A stretch of DNA of 64,000 nucleotides from Harmonia axyridis (GCF_914767665.1 NC_059505.1:29819506-29883505); one strand, 5' to 3'; counted from the stretch's first letter, positions 1-12,000 are shown. A program made the numbers and translations. The notes: a model not told the origin generated them from the sequence alone.

Positions 1-1786
1 AAATATCGAAAATGACGAAAGTGTGTTTGACCGTGGGGGAATGAATGGTGCCCGTGGAGCTGGCCGGCCGGGAGCTAACCTTACCGGCGTTTGAAATTGT
101 GGTATTTTTAGAGACTCGAAATGTATTAATTCTTTTCTACAACATTTTCGGAATAATTCATCTTTAGAGAGGATTCTATCAACACTGAATTGAAAATTTT
201 CTTTAAATTCCAGTATAATTAGATGTCTCAGAATTTCTCGTCTCCTATAATTGCACGTATTCAGTTTCAATATGTCTAAGAAAGTACTCCCCTCCTCATT
301 CAATATTTTCGTATCAGTCCCACTTCTCAAAAGCAACTCGAACATTGGGGTGTATTCTTCACAACAATCCGCTAAGGTTTGTAAAGCTGTTTCGCCGAAT
401 TCATCCTGGAAATTTACATTTACACCATTTTCAATTAAATATTTGGCACATTCCATTGCATGAGGTGCTTCATGATTTTTAGCAAGCTTATGCAATGCAG
501 TCTGCCCATATTTTCCCAATAAATTAGGGTCACATCCGACTTCCACTAAAAATTCGCACATTTCCATGTCGATTCCTTCTTGTGTGGAACATGAAACATG
601 CAGTACTGTATTTCCATGTATATCCCTTGCATTTACATTTGCTCCGTACTGAAGCAGGAGAATCGCTTGCTCGATTTGTTTGTTTTTAACAGCAAAAAAT
701 AAGGGTGTTTCCCTATATACGTTAACTGCATCAACATCAACATCATTGTTCAATAAATATCTGGTGATGCTCAACCGTTTGTATGATGCTGCAATGTGCA
801 ACGGTGTATTCCGTCGGAATGATCTTTCATCCGGCTCTAAATTCAATTCCTGAGCGAGCTTCACAATTTTTATCGACTGAACTGAAACAGCCCTTAGAAC
901 TGAGGTTACTGTGATAAAAATGGTAGATACCACGTTGAATTGGATCAGCAAGTAAATCGTCTTGGAATCTCAACATTTCCAGGAACAGTAGGATTAACTC
1001 TATGTCTGAAATTAAAGAGAGGAAAAATATAAGAATATATGAAAAATTTATTCAGAGGCATCATTATTACATTATTATTATTTTTTTTATAACAGAATAT
1101 CTCAACTCCTACGATATAAATCATATGACAATATCTCAGAATAAAGATCTATCACAATTATTGTACGCGAAACTTTGAAAAATTGTGTTTACCTCAACAA
1201 AGAACAACGAAATTTGAACTTTGCCCATCTTATAAGGACATAAAAATTTTCAATAATTTACCAAATGAAATCAAAAGATTGAGTGAGTTGAAATTCAAAA
1301 AAAACCATAAAACGCATATTGGTTGAAAAATCCTAATATAGTACAGCGGAATACTTTGCAGATGGCCATTTTGCTTAAACTTTGTTGGCTCATTTGTAGT
1401 ACTAGTTTATCTCATTTGACCTGTCCTATACATTCTTTCTGTAAAGTGGAAGGGATTAATAAAGAATTATTATCATTATTGAAATATAATTTATAGTTAA
1501 ACTCACCTTTAGTTTCAACCGCCAAGTCCATCACAGTTTTACGTCTGTCACCTCTTTTGCAATATGACATCGGGTCTGCTGCTCTTACCAAAAGAGCATA
1601 TAAAATTTCATATTCCCTATCTTTAAATTCTTTTCTGAATCTTTTTCGTACTAACTCCTCTAAATAATAATCGAAAAATGGAGAATCACGAGATCTATGA
1701 TTAACATAATTAACAACAATACTAGCTGGGCCATAATTAACTATGAAATCGTAAATAGAACTTAACGGATTACAACCACACTTCAT
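1..1786 (-). pseudogene. ankyrin-repeat gene, copy A (3'-truncated, frameshifted)
   Basis: This is the paralogue of the intact ankyrin gene at 7736-14325. Exon 1 is 1507-1786, starting ATG at 1786-1784 and ending at a GTGAGT donor. Exon 2 starts at 1005 after a TTTCAG acceptor and runs leftwards. The intron is only 501 bp. Compared with copy B there is one extra base near position 905, which puts the frame into a TGA within about 25 codons. Beyond that point the ankyrin frame is open again and runs off the left edge. Homology to copy B stops at position 89, inside exon 2, so about 120 C-terminal residues are missing and replaced by unrelated GC-richer sequence. Exon 1 lacks one residue relative to copy B. 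A sequencing error could explain the frameshift but not the truncation. Most likely this is a dead duplicate. Confidence 0.75.
1149..1490 (+). mobile_element. LINE 3'-end fragment (RT C-terminus) in ankyrin intron, copy A
   Basis: The plus strand reads as the C-terminal tail of a Jockey/CR1-like reverse transcriptase, including an IKIFNNLPNEIKRL-type motif. It is followed by the 3' tail with the phrase TTTGACCTGTCCTATA, which also occurs at the 3' end of the LINE at 21264-25740. The same fragment sits at 13687-14010 in copy B, so it inserted before the duplication. Copy A has an extra A in an A-run that breaks the frame. Confidence 0.7.
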
Positions 1787-2545
1787 GATCCGTCAGTTTA
1801 TGAATTAAAATTCAGAAAAAAATGTTCGAGTCACTAAAACAACCACTTCCACAGAAAATATCGTACTGAGACTATCCTTCAAGGGATTTATAATAAAATG
1901 CAGGTAGAAGTTATAAAATGTCATTAGTATTATGTATTCTGAAAGTACGGAATATTTGTATTATGATGTTTTATTTTTATTTACCGAGTCTAACATTCGT
2001 CATTCAGTTGCTAGAAATAGTTCAAATCAGCATTAGTGAATGACGGATTGAATTTAATGAATGCCTTATTTTGATGGCTGTTGCTCAAACGTTATCAATT
2101 TAATTCCTGTCTATTATTTAATGACTTGCTAATAGAATCATTCAATTAAGGATGATAATACTATTGTGGAATGGCATATTTGATCCACAAGTCATAGTTT
2201 CATGGAATCATTTTGCATTATTTCTGCCAGAATTTGCGATTTTGACAGTGTTAATAAAAAAAATACTAAAATTTGAGGTCATACTGTTTATAGACAATTA
2301 ACGTTATAGTTAAGCTTTAAAAAGAAAAAATGACGACTGTTTTATGCTTTAAATGAATCTGACATGACTGTTATTACAGTCATATAAGAATTATATTTCA
2401 AATGAAAGTATTCTCTAAGTAATATATAAAATAATATGGCGTTAGGAGAAGTCAATAAGAAAATAGAACAACACAAACATTCAGCATTGGTAAATTTGGA
2501 AACACGTCAATTTTTCTGATAAATATATATATGTAGGTACATATT

Positions 2546-4480
2546 ATTCAAAGAGAGCATATATTGAACAATCTGGAAATAAAACCAAAGCCACCTGGAC
2601 ACTAATCAATAATGCAACAAAACAGGTAAAGAACACGAATACATTATTTAAGACATTTCCTAACAAAGATGAAAAAACCATTTTGAATGAGATGAATATG
2701 AACTTTTTGAAACTCACTAAGAATGACAAACAAATAACCAATGAAGATTTGAACATAAGATCAAGTGATAGGAGCATTTTTCTGAGTCCTGTTTTAGAGC
2801 AAGAAATGTACAACTACATCATGCAGTTAAAGAATAAAAAATCAGTGGGATATGATGAGATTCCCATTGACCTATTAAAAATCAGTGCTCCATTATTGAC
2901 AAAACCATTAACACATATAATCAATTTGATATTAGAAACAGGGAAATATCCACAAGTCCTTAAAGAAGCTTGGATAAAACCAATACACAAGAAGGGAGAT
3001 ATGAACAACTATGATAATTACCGACCAATATCTATTCTCTCTAATTTGAATAAGATTTTTGAGAGAATAATTTTTGATAAGATCATAAACTTTCTTGAGG
3101 CACAAAATATTTTGGTAGAACAACAATGTGGATACAGAAGGGGAAGATCAACAATAAATGCTATATATCAAGCTTTAAATTCAACCATAAAATCTTTAAA
3201 CAGAAATCAAAAAACAGTGGCACTCTGTTTGGACCTATCAAAAGCCTTTGATAGAGTGAATCATGAGATATTGCTGAAAAAAATGGAGAAATATGGAATA
3301 AGAGGCGCTGCATTGAAGCTATTCAGATCATACCTAAAAAATAGAATTCAAAGGACGGTAGAAAAAGGAATAGATGGTACACAAATAATCTCTGATGCAA
3401 TTCAAATAGAGAGAGGTGTTCCTCAGGGCTCGATACTAGGCCCACTACTGTACATAATCTACACCAATGATTTAATACAGGTCACAACAAATAATGCTGT
3501 AATGTTTGCTGATGATGTTTCGGTGATTTGTTCAGGTACCACTGCTGATGGATGTAGAACTCGTTTGGAGGAGGACTTAAAGAACATGGATGAATGGTTT
3601 ATAAACAATGACCTTGAAATAAACGTCAATAAAACAAAGGTGATTTTATTCAGAGATTGGAGCCAACAAGATGCTTTGAATGTTACTTATAAAAATAAAT
3701 ATATTGCAGCTGAAGAGTCCATATCATTCTTAGGGGTGTACATTGATCAGAACCTAAATTGGAGGTCACAAATCGAACATGTGGCCACAGGCCTAGCAAG
3801 ATATTGCTATGCATTGAGAAGCCTGTCGAGAACGATTGGTATTGAAGCGGCACTGACAGCATACCATGCCTATGTGCAGTCCAGACTTAGGTATGGAATA
3901 ATCTTTTGGGCGAATTCGGTTGAAATTGATAGAATCTTCATTCTTCAAAAAAGATGTTTAAGAAGTATTTTTAGATTGAGACCTGATGACTCATGTAAAG
4001 GTGTTTTTATTGCTTATAAAATTCTAACTTTGTACAGTTTATACATATATGAAAGCGTAATGTATATAATCAATAATTATAATGATTTTAAATCTTTCCA
4101 ATTAAAACATGAATATAATACTAGGGGCAAGACCTATTTAAGTGTTGAAAAACCAAAACGCACATATATACAGAAAAATGTTACCCATTATATACTAACA
4201 ATCTGGAATAAATTACCTCAATATTTTAAAAGTAGGCATATTGTACAACAAAAGAAATCGTTAAAAAAATTTTTGCTTCGAAAATGTTATTATAGTGTTA
4301 AAGAATTCATGGATGATGAAGATTTAAATGAACTTTAGAGTAATTAATTATTAGATAATGTTAAGGATAGGTTGTAGCTTAAAGTTAAATAGTAGGTTAT
4401 AGGTTTTTTTTTGAATTTGTTGTTGTAACGTGATTCACATCTGTAAGATATAATGGATCAAATAAAGTTAATCTATCTAT
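2546..4480 (+). mobile_element. 5'-truncated LINE (Jockey/CR1-like) specific to copy A
   Basis: This segment is absent from the matching position in copy B, where flanking sequence corresponding to 2545 and 4717 is joined directly. It has no endonuclease part and begins in the middle of the pre-RT linker, the classic 5' truncation of target-primed reverse transcription. The 3' end has AATAAA at 4461-4466. The stretch 4481-4716 is also missing from copy B and looks non-coding; whether it belongs to the element is not clear. Confidence 0.85.
2548..4338 (+). CDS. LINE reverse transcriptase, 5'-truncated
   Basis: This is an uninterrupted frame of 596 codons plus stop, with no ATG at its truncated start (first in-frame ATG at 2692). 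It encodes the reverse transcriptase of a non-LTR retrotransposon, which makes cDNA directly at a nicked target site. Visible RT blocks in order are VGYDEIPIDLLK, NYRPISILS, LDLSKAFDRVNHEIL, GVPQGSILGPLL and the catalytic FADDVSVI box, followed by a FLGVYIDQNLNW thumb motif. The C-terminal region with YGIIFWANS and LRPDDSCKGVF matches the tails of the LINEs at 21264-25740 and 27700-30249, so all three belong to one clade (Jockey, Daphne or CR1; I cannot separate these by eye). The upstream endonuclease is lost, so this copy cannot move alone, but its unbroken frame implies recent insertion. Confidence 0.9.
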   Translation, partial: SKRAYIEQSGNKTKATWTLINNATKQVKNTNTLFKTFPNKDEKTILNEMNMNFLKLTKNDKQITNEDLNIRSSDRSIFLSPVLEQEMYNYIMQLKNKKSVGYDEIPIDLLKISAPLLTKPLTHIINLILETGKYPQVLKEAWIKPIHKKGDMNNYDNYRPISILSNLNKIFERIIFDKIINFLEAQNILVEQQCGYRRGRSTINAIYQALNSTIKSLNRNQKTVALCLDLSKAFDRVNHEILLKKMEKYGIRGAALKLFRSYLKNRIQRTVEKGIDGTQIISDAIQIERGVPQGSILGPLLYIIYTNDLIQVTTNNAVMFADDVSVICSGTTADGCRTRLEEDLKNMDEWFINNDLEINVNKTKVILFRDWSQQDALNVTYKNKYIAAEESISFLGVYIDQNLNWRSQIEHVATGLARYCYALRSLSRTIGIEAALTAYHAYVQSRLRYGIIFWANSVEIDRIFILQKRCLRSIFRLRPDDSCKGVFIAYKILTLYSLYIYESVMYIINNYNDFKSFQLKHEYNTRGKTYLSVEKPKRTYIQKNVTHYILTIWNKLPQYFKSRHIVQQKKSLKKFLLRKCYYSVKEFMDDEDLNEL

Positions 4481-5468
4481 TACTCACTAAATTTTCGTTC
4501 GGCTCAAATTCATGGACTTTTTCAATAAATTACCTTGGTGGACGGCAACTATTTCCATATTTTATTTGTGAATTACAAACATTTCATCCAATATTCAAAA
4601 AATCTCGAGAAGTTATTATTACATTTGAATCATTTTCAGGACAATTCTTCAGTTCATAATCTTTGTTCATTGCATTAACACAAAAATACAGAATGTGAAT
4701 GAATGTGAATGTGACGTCTCAGACTTTTTCACTAGAGATAATTCAATGGCGGAGCAAAAGTTGTAAACAATGCTATCATAAAGCCTCTATAAAATATAAA
4801 TAATTCCGACATCAGAAGAGCTCCAACCAATGTTGTCAATGTTCTTCGTCAAGATCATTGGTATGAAATCTTATCTTTTCAGAATGAATATATATTTTTA
4901 TAAATATTTCTAGAAATTTATTCAGAAAATGTCATTCAGGCAGTATATTATAAAACTGAAGAAATTTCTGTTGAGATTGTTCTCAAATTTTTTTTTTGAA
5001 TTATGATTTTATTTTTTTTATTTTTCTATAATTTTCATCGAAATTTGACTTCTCTCGATTAAATTCTTGTTGACTTATTGAGGTAGTTCTTCAATCCTAA
5101 AAATATTTTTCAGTATTATATGAGTTCACAGAATAAATGAGGTGAAGAATTAAATAAATATATTTTCTAGTCAATTTCGGACCAAGATATGTAATCAACG
5201 GAAAACTATTATTTACGGTTAGAGTTATTTTAATTGTGAGGTACTTCAAAGAAAGACGTGCAACATTTATTCCAAAGTCACAAATTATTCGAATGAAATT
5301 TTATTCATATCGGCATCGTCTAAATATGCCCGAATGCATCTAAGCTGTGGAAAAACTATTCGCGAGATATCAGTCATATTATCTGTTAACCTTTTTAATA
5401 CACTATACAAAACAAACTAATATTCTGAATTACAAACTTGATCCTTATATAACATAATTGTCGATTAA
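4481..5468. other. non-coding upstream region of ankyrin copy A
   Basis: 4481-4716 is copy-A-specific and unassigned. 4717-5468 aligns with 15089-15840 in copy B. It is AT-rich, with T-runs near 4990-5020, and I see no coding frame conserved between the copies. Confidence 0.5.
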
Positions 5469-6284
5469 TAGTTATTTATAATACAAGTGCAGAAGGCATT
5501 GATATTCTTCCACGAGTTCAAAATTCAAAAACGAGCCACGAAGTGGCGAGTTTTGGAATGAACGAGTGGTAGAATGAGCCTTCTGTACGAGTATTATACA
5601 TTATTTTCTCCAATTCATTGCATTTTCATTGAAATTAATGAAATATTTCCATAAATATCATTTAGTGATTTTTGCATTGAAAAATGTTGGTTGGCAGAAC
5701 TGATTTCTTTAAGGCAATTTGATGAATTGACAGATAAAGCCGTAGCGGAATGTTCGGAGTGCCAACATAGAATAATAAAATATAACCATGAAAACTGTGC
5801 GTTTCTGATATATTCTCGCACGATTTTGTTCTACAAGATGTGGAAGAATGAACGGAATAACCACAGAATTAGAGAATAGTTATTTATAATACAAGTGCAG
5901 AAGGCATTGATATTCTTCCACGAGTTCAAAATTCAAAAACGAGCCACGAAGTGGCGAGTTTTGGAATGAACGAGTGGTAGAATGAGCCTTCTGTACGAGT
6001 ATTATACATTATTTTCTCTAATTCATTGCATTTTCATTGAAATTAATGAAATATTTCCATAAATATAATTTAGTGATTTTTGCATTGAAAAATGTTGGTT
6101 GGCAGAACTGATTTCTTTAAGGCAATTTGATGAATTGACAGATAAAGCCGTAGCGGAAAGTTCGGAGTGCCAACATAGAATAATAAAATATAACCATGAA
6201 AACTGTGCGTTTCTGATATATTCTCGCACGATTTTGTTCTACAAGATGTGGAAGAATGAACGGAATAACCACAGAATTAGAGAA
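5469..6284 (-). repeat. 408-bp repeat, perfect-length head-to-tail dimer (Helentron-like)
   Basis: Two units, 5469-5876 and 5877-6284, are joined with no intervening base and differ at only a few positions. The empty site is preserved in copy B near 15840. Read on the minus strand, each unit begins TTCTCTAATTC and ends ATAACTA, with a long imperfect hairpin (CAGAAGGC...GCCTTCTG arms) about 25 bp before the end. Insertion is between two T's with no target-site duplication. No protein is encoded. This pattern fits a non-autonomous rolling-circle element; that class is inference. Confidence 0.7.
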
Positions 6285-6542
6285 ATATTTTACTGATATT
6301 GCTGAATCCCTGAACCTAACACCCATCATGTGTGTTGATTTGAAAATCAAATTGCGTATGCGCATTCTACTCTAATCATAATGAACAGAGTTCAGAATAA
6401 GTTTTTTGTTGATCTTTTACATGATATTTAGGAGTTTGTAAAAAGCTCCTTGGATCCGTAAAAAATATATTTGGATTACTTCGATTTGATTTCAGATAAT
6501 TCCTTCAATGCTATATGTTTGATATTTCAATTACTTCTGAGC

Positions 6543-6830
6543 TCATAATGGCCATAATCTTAGTTCTTCACGTATTTGTATGTATATTTCCATTTTGGAT
6601 AACTCATTATCAACCGTATTGTCATGAACCAATTTGTGCCTTATTTTAAAATTGTGATATATTCGATGTATTTTGAAGGTTATTTCTTTCTCAATGTTAC
6701 TTATAGAAATTTGACTGTAAGCTTCTTTAAAATCCTTGATGGTGGATTTGATTTCCTCATAACAATAATTTTCTTTGGGGATCTCATTATTTAATGATGG
6801 TCTAAAAAGCTTAATATTCTTCAGGTTAGC
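6543..6830 (-). pseudogene. unknown conserved reading frame upstream of ankyrin copy A
   Basis: A 95-codon frame without an ATG at its head is open here, containing EEIKSTIKDFKEAYSQIS and HRIYHNFKIRHKLVHDNTV and ending LRLWPL-stop. The counterpart in copy B (16087-16390) has a net 4-bp insertion that breaks the same frame, so the two copies agree in frame except at that site. It may be an exon of a second ancestral gene or an old transposon fragment. I do not recognise the family. Confidence 0.35.
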
Positions 6831-7014
6831 TCAAAACTCTTTTTATTAACCACTCCTTTCAGTTTTCCTCAAGGAATCGCCCATTTTTCGAACCTTTTGT
6901 TTTTTCTCATTTTAGGTAATCAAATTATATAGCAATACTTCTAAGATTCTTGGATCCATATCCAGTTTATAACTAATTTACTATTACCTATATTGAACGA
7001 GTTATTCATGGGCG

Positions 7015-7735
7015 TTTATTCGATTTACATTTGAATCCATAAAAAATAATTACACTTGAAAAACTTTTTTTTTTCCTCAAATGCTTTCCATGAAAGAAGA
7101 GTTAAGTTTTTTACACTGAATCTGTGAATGCATATTCATCAATCCAACCAAAACCACCCACTTTTCACACCACACTTTTGCTCAGAACAAAAACCCAAAC
7201 CTGCAAGAGTCACGACTTGAATATTTTTGCGGAGGAGGCAAAACGCTAGAGCGGGCCCTATAACCCGATTATCCAACATTAATTTTTAGCATTTTCCAGA
7301 TTTAGCTTTTGTTAGAGCGTCAAATTTGATCTCCAACTAGGGCGGTAGTTTGGCTAGCTACGGCCCTGGTGCTTTTCGATTTCACTCCGCTACCAGCGCT
7401 ATTGTACCGACGACTCAGAAAAGGCCGAATGATGACCAAGAGAAAAATCATCTACATTGAATTCGTTCGCTCACTACTTCTCAAAAGGAATGGGAACAAG
7501 AGAATATTTAAAAACACTATTTTGTAACTGAATAATATAATTAATAAATATTGGAAATTAATGTCGGCTTTACGAAACAATATACAATTATCAAAAAAAG
7601 TAAATGAAACATATCGATAAAACAAATATAAAATTCAAATCAATTAGTTGATGAAAGAAGCAATGAAACATATCGATAAAACAAATATAAAATTCAAATC
7701 AATTAGTTGATGAAAGAAGCAATAGCCTATGGAAG
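7015..7735. other. spacer between duplicated units, 3' flank of ankyrin gene
   Basis: This is unique relative to copy B's right flank. I see no gene. It holds a GC-richer patch at 7220-7420 and, next to the ankyrin stop codon, a 59-bp tandem duplication. Confidence 0.5.
7603..7720. repeat. 59-bp direct tandem duplication in the ankyrin 3' UTR
   Basis: Two adjacent copies (7603-7661 and 7662-7720) of a unit starting AATGAAACATATCGATAAAA are essentially identical. They lie immediately downstream of the ankyrin stop at 7736-7738, on the minus-strand transcript. Confidence 0.9.
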
Positions 7736-9078
7736 TCAATATATTGAATTCATTAATTTTTTTTTGTGTTTTCTAGTTTTATATTTAGTTGCATGAACTT
7801 TGACTTTCTTCACTTTTTTACTTTTTTTAATATTTTGCTTTCCTTTTTCTTCATCTTTTGAATTGTGTTTCGTCGATAAATATATTTCCAATTCTTGTAA
7901 TTTGACATATTTCATCATTTCTATCATGACATCATAATTTAGCACTCCGTTAGAGATAATTGATAAAATTTCAAGAGCTCTTTCTTCATCCAAAAATAGT
8001 CGCAACCCAGACTCCATTTTCGTTTTCAGATCAGCGCCATACATTGGATATTCTCGTTCTTCGAATTCTGACACTATTGACTGTAAAATTGGATTTTGAC
8101 ATAATCTGCTTACTTGCTTGTGAGTCGAAATCAGAATTTTGTAAAGAGAATATTCCGGTACTGTTTGAAATTGTGGTATTTTTAGAGACTCGAAATGTAT
8201 TAATTCTTTTCTACAATATTTTCGGAATAATTCATCTTTAGAGAGGATTCTATCAACACTGAATTGAAAATTTTCTTTAAATTCCAGTATAATTAGATGT
8301 CTCAGAATTTCTCGTCTCGTATAATTGCACGTATTCAGTTGCAATATGTCTAAGAAAGTACTCCCCTCCTCATTCAATATTTTCGTATCAGTCCCACTTC
8401 TCAAAAGTAACTCGAACATTGGGGTGTATTCTTCACAACACTCCGCTAAGGTTTGTAAAGCTGTTTCGCCGAATTCATCCTGGAAATTTACATTTACACC
8501 ATTTTCAATTAAATATTTGGCACATTCCATTGCATGAGGTGCTTCATGGTTTTTAGCAAGCTTATGCAATGGAGTCTGCCCATATTTTCCCAATAAATTA
8601 GGGTCACATCCGACTTCCACTAAAAATTCGCACATTTCCATGTCGATTCCTTCTTTTGTGGAACATAAACCGTGCAGTACTGTATTTCCATGTATATCCC
8701 TTGCTTTTACATTTGCTCCGTACTGAAGCAGGAGAATCGCTTGCTCGATTTGTTTGTCTTTAACAGCAAAAAACAAGGGTGTTTCCCCATATACGTTAAC
8801 TGCATCAACATCAACATCAATGTTCAATAAATATCTGGAGATGCTCAACCGTTTGTATGATGCTGCAATGTGCAACGGTGTATTCCGTCGGAATGATCTT
8901 TCATCCGGCTCAAAATTCAATTCCAGAGCGAGCTTCACAATTTTTATCGACTGAACTGAAACAGCCCTTAGAACTGCGTTACTGTGATAAAAATGGTAGT
9001 TATCAAGTACAAATGGATCAACAAGTAAATCGTCTTGGTATTTCAACATTTCCAGGAACAGTTGGATTAACTCTACGT
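7736..9078 (-). CDS. ankyrin gene copy B, exon 2
   Basis: This exon carries the ankyrin repeats and the basic tail (447 codons). The acceptor AG is at 9080-9079, preceded by a pyrimidine tract. Position 9078 starts with AC, completing a GAC codon with the last base of exon 1. Confidence 0.82.
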
Positions 9079-12000
9079 CTGAAATTAAAGAGAGGAAAAA
9101 AATAAGAATATATGAAAAAATTTCACTCAGGGGCATCATTATTACATTATTATTATTATTTTTTTCATAACAGAATATCTCAACTCCTACAATATAAATC
9201 ATATGACAATATCTCAGAATAAAGATAGAAGGAACGGAAAGTAAACATTTGTGCTCGATACCGAATTCAAGAGAGATGCAAGTTTAGCATCACCAATCAC
9301 AATCGAGCTAACTGTTTGTGTGTCCGAGCCATAGGCGTGGAAAATCCTGATTTGATTGTTGAATGCTTTGTCAGGAATCCTTTTTTCAGCACTTCACAAA
9401 AGCTAAATTATTTAACTGAGAGAAACATTGAATCTTTTGGAACACGAAAGAATTTTATGAATAATTCACATTGTAAACTATTTTTTGGCATGAATTGATA
9501 ATTTTGAAATTGATCAAAATATGTTACGGTACTACTATAGTGTTCCGTCAAACAAGGAGTGACCAATGTTGGCATCAAAATCAATGCATCAGAGACAATT
9601 TCCGATTCTTCTTATCAATATTCTGAAGATGATAAAATATATGAACAGTCTAAGGAAAAATCCAAATGAAAAAGGATTTCGAGGAAAATTAATTTCAAAA
9701 TTCACCAACTAACAGAAACTTTGAACACGAAATAAAAAATACAAAAAATGTTTTATTTGAACTATGCTTATTGACAATGAGTATGTATCGTCGATGACCA
9801 TTTTTCAAAATAAAAATTTTATTTTATAAAAAATTGTGAAACCGAATATTAACCATCTTTTAACCTTCAACCAAACAATGCAGACGAGATAAAATTTCCA
9901 AGAATGCGAAAATGTTTTTCATCACATTATATCCACGAATTGAATGTTATTTAACCCAATCACTTTTTTTTCACAATTTTTTTATTATATTTAATTTATT
10001 TTTATCAAGCATACAAAAAAATTCAAACTGCATGTACCTGATTCTTCCTCACATGCGCTGTCAATGAATATATTTTTTTTTCAAACGTACCATAATAACG
10101 TCATTTCTCGACTGACAGGATCATCGAAAAGTTCTACTTTTCCTCCGCCGGAGGGAAAAATACTTTTCCCTCCGGCGGAGGGAAAAGTGGTTGCTACGGA
10201 AACGATTAATTAGTTACCATTTACAAGAATAAATAATTCTGATTTAAACGTCATTATTTGAACGAACGAGTGTTGGAATAAGACTTCTGTACTAGAATTA
10301 TACATTATTTTCTCTAATTCACTGCATTCTTATCGAATTTAATGGAATATTTTCAATAAATATCATTTACTGATATTTGCATTGAAAAATGTTGGTTGGC
10401 AGAACAGATGTCTGTATCACAAACTCAAAATTCAATAAGTGTTGAAGACGCAATTATCAATGAATACATTTAAATATCTGATTTTGGAATGAACTAGATT
10501 CCTCCAGAAATAAAAGCATTGCGATAGAAGCACGAAATAGAATAATTCCCCAGAAGTCAAAAAAATATTGGGAGAACATACAAAATTCAACTAATGGACC
10601 AGGAAGAATCATCCTATTTACAATAGAAAACGTTGTTATCGCATATTTTGAATGTTTAAGCAAAATTCATGAAAGTTCAGCTTTATGGAAAAAAAAACCT
10701 ATTCGATGTTATGTTGTATACTCAACCTGTATCGTTATATTGATTTCGACAAATCATTCAAAATGACAAGCTTTATTGTAAAGAAAATATATTTCAAAAA
10801 AATCTAAGGTTTTAGAATTTGAAGACATTGAACAGTTTTTGAATTTGTTGATGTCAAGTTATGTATATTATCTTCGATGTTATCACATCTTATCTGACAT
10901 TCATAATTTTGGAACAAAATTGCAGATAATATTAATTATCAGATATTCTAGTGCATGCAGAAGAATCGAGATGAGCAGCATGATTATAAATAATCAATCA
11001 TCTGCCTCTCACCTGGCAAATAAGGTTATTTCTCTAATTCTGTGGTTATTCCGTTCATTCTTCCACATCTTGTAGAACAAAATCGTGCGAGAATATATCA
11101 GAAACGCACAGTTTTCATGGTTATATTTTATTATTCTATGTTGGCACTCCGAACTTTCCGCTACGGCTTTATCTGTCAATTCATCAAATTGCCTTAAAGA
11201 AATCAGTTCTGCCAACCAACATTTTTCAATGCAAAAATCACTAAATTATATTTATGGAAATATTTCATTAATTTCAATGAAAATGCAATGAATTAGAGAA
11301 AATAATGTATAATACTCGTACAGAAGGCTCATTCTACCACTCGTTCATTCCAAAACTCGCCACTTCGTGGCTCGTTTTTGAATTTTGAACTCGTAGAAGA
11401 ATATCAATGCCTTCTGCACTTGTATTATAAATAACTATTCTGAAATCTTGGCTAGCTATATTCCTGCATCCAGTAGTCCAGTAATAAACGATGAAGTGAC
11501 AGATAAATCCGTGACGGCTGCCGGAGAGTTCGGAGTACCAACATATGATAATAAAATATAACCATGAAAGCTTTGCAAATCTGATATATTCTCATACGAT
11601 TTTGTTCAGAATTTGATTGTATGTATTACAAAACGTTTGAAAAAAAAATAGCATATTTCATTCGGAGTTGAAGTGACTTTTCATGGCTCGCTTAAATTGC
11701 CCGCCGAACGGAGTGAGGCTGTTTTCTAATATTGAAATATTATTATAACTTATGATGTTAGTAATGTACGTAAACTTCTTGATTCCCTTTTCTAGGAAGA
11801 TTTTCGGGTACTTTATTTATTGTCAATTTCCTTTATGTCGGGAGATTTACGGGTTTTTAATGACATAATGATATTTGTAATTTCGAAGGATATAAATTTT
11901 TGGAATAACATCGTCTCAGTAAATGGGTTGAATATTAGCTGAAGTTCGTAAATAGTATATTATTTCACAAGGAGGAGAAGTGTCACTTTTCATGGCATAA

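Larger units (their letters stand above)
89..7014. repeat. segmental tandem duplication, copy A
   Basis: This block is homologous in direct orientation to 8163-16574. It covers the 5' two-thirds of the ankyrin gene and about 2.3 kb of ancestral sequence upstream of it. Copy-specific additions are the LINE-containing segment at 2546-4716 and the 408-bp repeat pair at 5469-6284. Without them the unit is 3939 bp, against 3952 bp for copy B without its 4460-bp insert. The right end lies 8 bp inside a hAT-like MITE that is complete in copy B. Confidence 0.85.

Noticed and set aside
251..463. 70-aa plus-strand frame (and its twin at 8325-8537)
   Set aside because: Both are antisense shadows of the ankyrin exon; similarity between them only reflects the duplication.
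5615..6365. Short frames on both strands repeated at 5615, 6023, 11009 and 11085
   Set aside because: They lie within the 408-bp non-coding repeat; recurrence is due to repeat copies, and no domain or codon bias is seen.
9079..9202. N-terminal extension of ankyrin exon 2 starting at the ATG at 9202
   Set aside because: It contains an Asn run and a pyrimidine tract ending in TTTCAG, is intronic by comparison with copy A, and the exon 1 join is in phase.
9960..10010. Possible CRISPR or other phased repeat array in the window
   Set aside because: Repeats present are simple AT runs, tandem 59-bp and 408-bp units or TE copies; no short repeat with regular unique spacers, and the DNA is eukaryotic.
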